NCBI RefSeq assembly: GCF_014873945.1
Contig: NZ_JADBEC010000001.1
Coordinates: 744,001-808,000, forward strand
Length of the DNA stretch: 64,000 nucleotides
Direction of reading: 5' to 3'
Origin: Rhizobium viscosum
GTDB lineage: Bacteria; Pseudomonadota; Alphaproteobacteria; Rhizobiales; Rhizobiaceae
Below are positions 60,032 to 64,000 of this stretch, piece after piece (within the stretch, counting starts at the first letter, position 1; each line of letters opens with the position of its first letter). Under the pieces are notes generated by a model that saw only the letters and a list, made by a program, of their open reading frames with translations, did not search any database and was not told the DNA's origin. A program made the translations under genes and the position numbers.

Positions 60032-61105
60032 TCAACGACGGGGCTCGATGGTCACCTCGCCGAACATGACGCCGCGCGTCAGTGGCTTGGCAAGGAAATC
60101 ATGCGGGAAGCCGAGAATGATGGCGCTTGCCTCGGCAAGGCGGGCACGATGCTCGTCCGACAGCACGACATCGAGGGCACCGAGATTGTCTTCGAGCTGG
60201 GTCATCGTCTTCACACCCATGATCGGCGAAGTCACGGCCGGATTGGTGAGTGTCCAGGCAATCGCCACCTGTGCCGGCGTCTTGCCGATTTCGGCGGCGA
60301 TCTCTTTCACGACATCGGCAATGCCGAGATTGCGTTCAGTCAGCGAACCGTTACCGGCAGCGACATTCTTGCGAGTACCGACGGCGCTCGCCGTGCCGGC
60401 ACCGATATCGAGATCGGAGCGGCTGTATTTGCCGGTCAGGACGCCCATGCCGAGCGGCGACCACGGAATGACACCGAGACCGAGTTCCTGCGCCATCGGG
60501 ATCAGTTCGCGCTCCACCGTGCGCTCGATCAGGCTGTATTCGATCTGGAGGGCGACCAGCGGCGACCAACCCCGCAGGTCTGCGAGCGTCTGCATGCGTG
60601 CAACCTGCCAGGCGGGTGTGTCGGAGATGCCGACATAGACAATCTTGCCGGCAGTAACGAGATCGTCGAGCCCGCGCATCACCTCTTCGACCGAGGTCGT
60701 GAAGTCCCAGGCGTGCAGATAGAAGAGATCGATGTAATCGGTATTCAGCCGCTTCAGGCTGTCTTCCACCGAACGGACCATGCTGCGGCGGTGATTGCCG
60801 CCGGAGTTCGGATCTTTCGGGCGCGAGGTGATCGTATATTTGGTGGCAATCACCAGCTCGTCGCGGCGGCCTTCGGCAAAGCGGCCGACGAGTTTTTCCG
60901 AAGTGCCGCCGGTATATTGATTGGCGGTATCGATGAAATTGCCGCCGCGATCGACATAGGTGTCGAACATGCGGCGCGACTCCTGCTCATCTGCACCCCA
61001 GCCCCAGTCGGTTCCGAAGGTCATGGCGCCGAGCGACAGCGGCGAAACGCGCAGGCCGGAACGGCCGAGGAGACGGTAGCGGTCAAGGGACAATGTATCA
61101 GTCAT
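60032..61105 (-). CDS. Aldo/keto reductase
   Basis: A protein of 357 residues of the AKR fold. The catalytic tetrad appears as Asp and Tyr in FIDTANQYTGG, Lys in LVIATKYTI and His in DLFYLHAWD. SPLSLGAMTFG is the usual start and GKTPAQVAIAWTL a helix near the end. It reduces aldehydes or ketones with NADPH; substrate unknown. It is divergent from a LysR gene that should regulate it but is interrupted by a stop codon. Confidence 0.88.
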   Translation of the reverse strand: MTDTLSLDRYRLLGRSGLRVSPLSLGAMTFGTDWGWGADEQESRRMFDTYVDRGGNFIDTANQYTGGTSEKLVGRFAEGRRDELVIATKYTITSRPKDPNSGGNHRRSMVRSVEDSLKRLNTDYIDLFYLHAWDFTTSVEEVMRGLDDLVTAGKIVYVGISDTPAWQVARMQTLADLRGWSPLVALQIEYSLIERTVERELIPMAQELGLGVIPWSPLGMGVLTGKYSRSDLDIGAGTASAVGTRKNVAAGNGSLTERNLGIADVVKEIAAEIGKTPAQVAIAWTLTNPAVTSPIMGVKTMTQLEDNLGALDVVLSDEHRARLAEASAIILGFPHDFLAKPLTRGVMFGEVTIEPRR

Positions 61106-61201
61106 GGATGATCTCCTGTGTTTGCAGACAGAAGATGCGCCTTGCCGATACTGACAACAATGCTACATTATCGGCATGACTTCTTTAGAAAAGAGATCAT
61201 A

Positions 61202-62101
61202 ATGCGCGGCAGCGACTATGCGGAACTCAGGGCCTTTGCCGCAGTCGCCGAGCACGGCAATTTTGCCCGTGCGGCTGCCCGGCTCGGCATATCGGCCTCC
61301 GCGCTCAGCCAGACGATCCGCACCCTGGAGGAGCGGATGGGCATCCGGCTTCTCAACCGCACGACCCGTAGCGTGGCACCGAGCGAGGCAGGCCAGCGGC
61401 TGCTTTCAAGGTTGCTGCCGGCGCTTGCCGATCTCGACCAGGCGGTGGCGGATGTGTCGGCGCTGCGTGATACGCCGGCCGGCCTATTGCGCATCAACGC
61501 GCCGCGGGTTGCGATCGTAAACAGGCTGGCGCCGCTGATTGCGCCTTTCCATGCGGCCTATCCCGATATCGTCATGGACATCATCGTGGATGACAAACTT
61601 TCCGATATTGTCGCCGACCGCTTCGATGCCGGCATCCGGCTGGGCGAGATGGTGGAAAAGGACATGGTGAGCGTGAAGCTCGGCGGCGAGATGCGGCTCG
61701 TCGTCGTCGCCTCGCCCCACTATATCGCGCGCCACGGGATGCCGGACACGCCGCGGGACCTGCGCGACCACTCTTGCGTCGTCTCCCGCTGGCCGACGGA
61801 TGGCAGCCTTTATCACTAGGAATTCGAACGCGGCGACGAGAAGCTCGAGGTGGCCGTCTCAGGACCGCTCAGCACCACCGATAACGACCTGATGCTGCGG
61901 ACCGTGCTCGATGGTGTCGGCATCGGTTATCTCTTCGACTATCACGTGGCGGAACATATCGCCGCCGGCCGGCTGGTGAGCCTGCTCGATGACTGGACGC
62001 CGCCCTTTCCCGGCTTTCACCTCTATTATCCAAGCCGGCGCCAGATGCCGCCACCGCTGCGCGCCTTCGTGGATTTCATCGCGCGGCAGCGGGCCGCCTA
62101 A
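61202..62101 (+). pseudogene. LysR-family regulator interrupted by an in-frame amber codon
   Basis: The frame encodes a LysR protein of about 299 codons: an N-terminal helix-turn-helix (FARAAARLGISASALSQTIRTLEERMGIRLLNRTTRSV, in part) and a substrate domain. At 61817-61819 TAG interrupts it at codon 206, in the context SLYH-stop-EFERG; family members have Trp here (HWEFE-like), so TGG to TAG is the simplest explanation. The same frame then continues to a natural stop at 62101 with conserved sequence. The 205-residue product would keep DNA binding but lose much of the sensor. Sequencing error cannot be excluded. Divergent from the aldo/keto reductase gene. Confidence 0.85.
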
Positions 62102-62181
62102 GGGGCTCGATGCTCGGGGAACCGGCGGCAACCCTTGTGCGTTGATTGCCGAAGCAATGGGGCTTCGGGGACATATCGCAC

Positions 62182-63348
62182 ATGGGAATCGCCAACGGCA
62201 TCCGGAAACAGGCAAACAAGATCCGCCTCGGCGAACGCCATACCAGTGCATGGGCACGAACGCTTCAGGAAGCCGCCGAGGAACTTCCGCCTGCACCGAT
62301 GCGTCGCGTCGAGAAGGACGGGCTCGATGTCAGCATGGCCTGGGCCATCATCGGCATCTTCGGCATCCTCGGGCTTGCCGCCGTCTATATGATGTCGCTG
62401 ATCCTGATCCCGATCACGCTCGCTGTGGTCGTCGGCATGATCCTCGGCATGGCGGCAGAAAAGCTTTCAAAGCTCGGCGTGCCGCGGCTTGCCAATGCGG
62501 CACTCCTTTCCTTCGCTGTCGCGCTCGTCATCATCCTGCTGATCAATTCGCTTGCCGGTCCCCTGACGACGCTTGCCAATGAAGCGCCTGGTTTCATCGA
62601 GCGCACAACCCAACGCATCATGCCCTATCTGGAGCGGATCGAATGGCTGCACATCACGCCCGCCACCTTCCAGGGCGGGCCTATGTCCATCGATGCGCTG
62701 CTCGAAAACACCGGAAACGTACTGCATGTCGTAACGACCAACCTGACGCCGGCGCTGGTGCAGGGGCTGATCTTCTTTGCGGCGCTGCTGCTCTTTCTGG
62801 CGAGCCGCGTGAGCCTGCGCAGGACGATCATCATGACCTTCCGCGAACGTGCGCAGCGGCTGGCGGCGATCCGGGTCATCAATGCCGTGGAACAGGCGCT
62901 TGGCTTCTATTTCGCGACGGCCTCGCTGATCTATGTGGCTCTCGGCATCGTGATGACTGTCATCGCCTATGCGGGCGGGCTCTCCATGCCCGTCCTCTGG
63001 GGCTTCTTCGCCTTTCTTTCGAGCTTCATTCCCTATCTCGGCATAACGATGATGACCCTTGCGGTCGCCATTGCCGGCATCATCGCCCATGACGGCGTCA
63101 TTATCGGCCTTATGCCGGCTGCAGCCTTCTTCACTGTTCACCTTGTGATGGAGAACCTGATTTTCCCCGCTGTCATGGGCAGGCGCCTGGAGATCAACCC
63201 GTTCATCGTCTTCCTGGCGATCATCTTCTGGACATGGATGTGGGGAGCGGTGGGCGCGATGCTGGCCTTGCCGCTTTCGCTCATCGTCATGACCATCATC
63301 GAGGAACTGGTGATCGAGGAAAGACCGCAGCCGCAACTGCCGAAGTAA
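62182..63348 (+). CDS. AI-2E family transporter (PerM-like membrane protein)
   Basis: A protein of 388 residues with about eight membrane helices. AFLSSFIPYLGITMMTLAVAIAGIIAHDGVIIGLMPAAAFFTVHLVMENLIFPAVMGRRLEINPFIVFLAIIFWTWMWGAVGAMLALPLSLIV contains the family's PYLG, ENLI-P and GRRL-NP motifs (in part). Most members have no known substrate despite the name. ATG 62182 was preferred over a TTG at 62146. Confidence 0.85.
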   Translation: MGIANGIRKQANKIRLGERHTSAWARTLQEAAEELPPAPMRRVEKDGLDVSMAWAIIGIFGILGLAAVYMMSLILIPITLAVVVGMILGMAAEKLSKLGVPRLANAALLSFAVALVIILLINSLAGPLTTLANEAPGFIERTTQRIMPYLERIEWLHITPATFQGGPMSIDALLENTGNVLHVVTTNLTPALVQGLIFFAALLLFLASRVSLRRTIIMTFRERAQRLAAIRVINAVEQALGFYFATASLIYVALGIVMTVIAYAGGLSMPVLWGFFAFLSSFIPYLGITMMTLAVAIAGIIAHDGVIIGLMPAAAFFTVHLVMENLIFPAVMGRRLEINPFIVFLAIIFWTWMWGAVGAMLALPLSLIVMTIIEELVIEERPQPQLPK

Positions 63349-63372
63349 CCGATAGCGACCGGAGACAAGCCC

Positions 63373-64000
63373 GTGGCATCCGACTTGCATCTCAACGAAG
63401 CCACCCACGATGAACTCGTAGGCGGCTGCTCGCTCTGGGGCAGGAACAGCGTGCGACCGGCCTATCAGCCGCTCGAACAGAGCTTCAAGACCGATATCGC
63501 CATCATCGGCGGGGGGATAACCGGTGCGCTTGCCGCCGAACATCTGACGGCGCGCGGCTTTTCGGTCGTCGTCATCGACCGCGAGCAGCCGGGGTTCGGC
63601 AGCACCGCGGCAAGCACGGCCATGCTGCAATGGGAGATCGACCGCACGCTCGGTGAGCTGGAAACCCTCTACGGCTTCGAGCGGGCGGCCGGCATTTATC
63701 GCCGCAGTGCTGCCTGTGTCGCGGGGCTTGCCAAGCTGATTGCCGCCCACGGGATTACCTGCGGTTTCCAGCCCCGCAACACGCTCTACTTCGCCAATAA
63801 TCATGAGGGTGCGCGCGAACTGATGGAGGAACGACAGCTTCGCCGCCGGGCGGGACTGCCGGGCCATTATCTCGAACATCCCGATCTCCTTACCCAATAT
63901 GAATTCGACCGCGATGCGGCGATCCGCTCGCCGGGTTCGGCGGAGGCCGACCCGCTGCTGCTCACCCGGGCCCTGCTGCAGATTGCCTTTTCGCGCGGTG
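63373..64000 (+). CDS. FAD-dependent oxidoreductase (DAO family), N-terminal part
   Basis: The frame runs open to the window end (209 codons). A 40-residue leader (LVGGCSLWGRNSVRPAYQPL) precedes the FAD motif DIAIIGGGITGALAAEHLTARGFSVVVIDRE and the GSTAASTAMLQWEID stretch typical of glycine-oxidase-like DAO proteins (in part). The GTG at 63373 has GGAG 9 bases before it. Only 24 bp separate it from the AI-2E gene, so the two are probably co-transcribed. Many relatives carry a C-terminal Rieske domain, which would lie outside the window. Confidence 0.75.
   Translation, partial: MASDLHLNEATHDELVGGCSLWGRNSVRPAYQPLEQSFKTDIAIIGGGITGALAAEHLTARGFSVVVIDREQPGFGSTAASTAMLQWEIDRTLGELETLYGFERAAGIYRRSAACVAGLAKLIAAHGITCGFQPRNTLYFANNHEGARELMEERQLRRRAGLPGHYLEHPDLLTQYEFDRDAAIRSPGSAEADPLLLTRALLQIAFSRG

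Noticed and set aside
61817..61819. Recoding of the amber codon (readthrough or pyrrolysine)
   Set aside because: No supporting element is seen downstream and the gene is an ordinary LysR regulator, so a nonsense change or sequencing error is simpler.
1..64000. CRISPR arrays, tRNA or rRNA genes, prophage or integrase genes
   Set aside because: I looked for regular spaced repeats, tRNA-like cloverleaf ends and recombinase motifs and saw none.

Overview
The window reads as a chromosomal segment of an alphaproteobacterium of the Rhizobiaceae, most likely Rhizobium sensu lato. The signs are high GC with GC-rich third codon positions, a Ros/MucR regulator next to a DivJ-type kinase, a seven-gene Mnh/Pha-type antiporter operon, families common in rhizobia (DUF1491, DUF5330, DUF2336, DUF1801), and several copies of a two-palindrome intergenic repeat whose size and plan fit the Rhizobium intergenic mosaic element RIME1. 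I saw no rRNA, tRNA, CRISPR array, phage or transposase gene. Families were recognised by eye from motifs; no search was run.

Layout. 1-1142: the end of a flavoprotein gene and a hot-dog-fold gene, possibly the tail of a Nit1C-type cluster. 1120-17221: accessory metabolism and small regulators: a MocR regulator divergent from a DMT exporter, GST/ArsR/SRPBCC genes, a CGNR zinc-finger protein divergent from a hydrolase-dehalogenase-SDR operon, two DUF1801 genes, an ABC-F ATPase, an SDR/AraC pair, a degenerate HtrA-like protein and two esterases. 17500-19390: otnK-otnC for four-carbon sugar-acid breakdown. 19387-25250: an EEP-family protein, an SDR/TetR pair, a class C beta-lactamase, a MscS channel with a cyclic-nucleotide-binding fold, and a YcgN-type cysteine protein. 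25436-31224: a bifunctional penicillin-binding protein, a DUF1214/DUF1254 pair, small rhizobial proteins and a DUF2336 protein. 31301-37139: a second ABC-F, a DUF1491 protein, a soluble chemoreceptor and a second SDR/AraC pair. 37157-49312: a core block with divJ, sufE, mucR and the mnhA-G operon. 49446-56881: msrB, an FAD oxidase, acetyltransferases, a pentapeptide protein, TrhA, Usp/DksA and a VOC protein. 57116-59932: a 938-residue trypsin-phospholipase D fusion. 60032-64000: an aldo/keto reductase, a LysR gene broken by an amber codon, an AI-2E family transporter and the start of an FAD oxidoreductase.

The most novel item is the single-gene protease-nuclease fusion. It has a complete His/Asp/Ser triad, two HKD motifs, and a well-placed internal ribosome binding site and ATG at 58175 that could make the nuclease half alone. 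Other points of interest: two doubled operator-like motifs (4280-4350 and 6535-6607), two large inverted repeats inside the antiporter operon, three enzymes that have lost catalytic residues, and two paralogous SDR/AraC modules about 22 kb apart.
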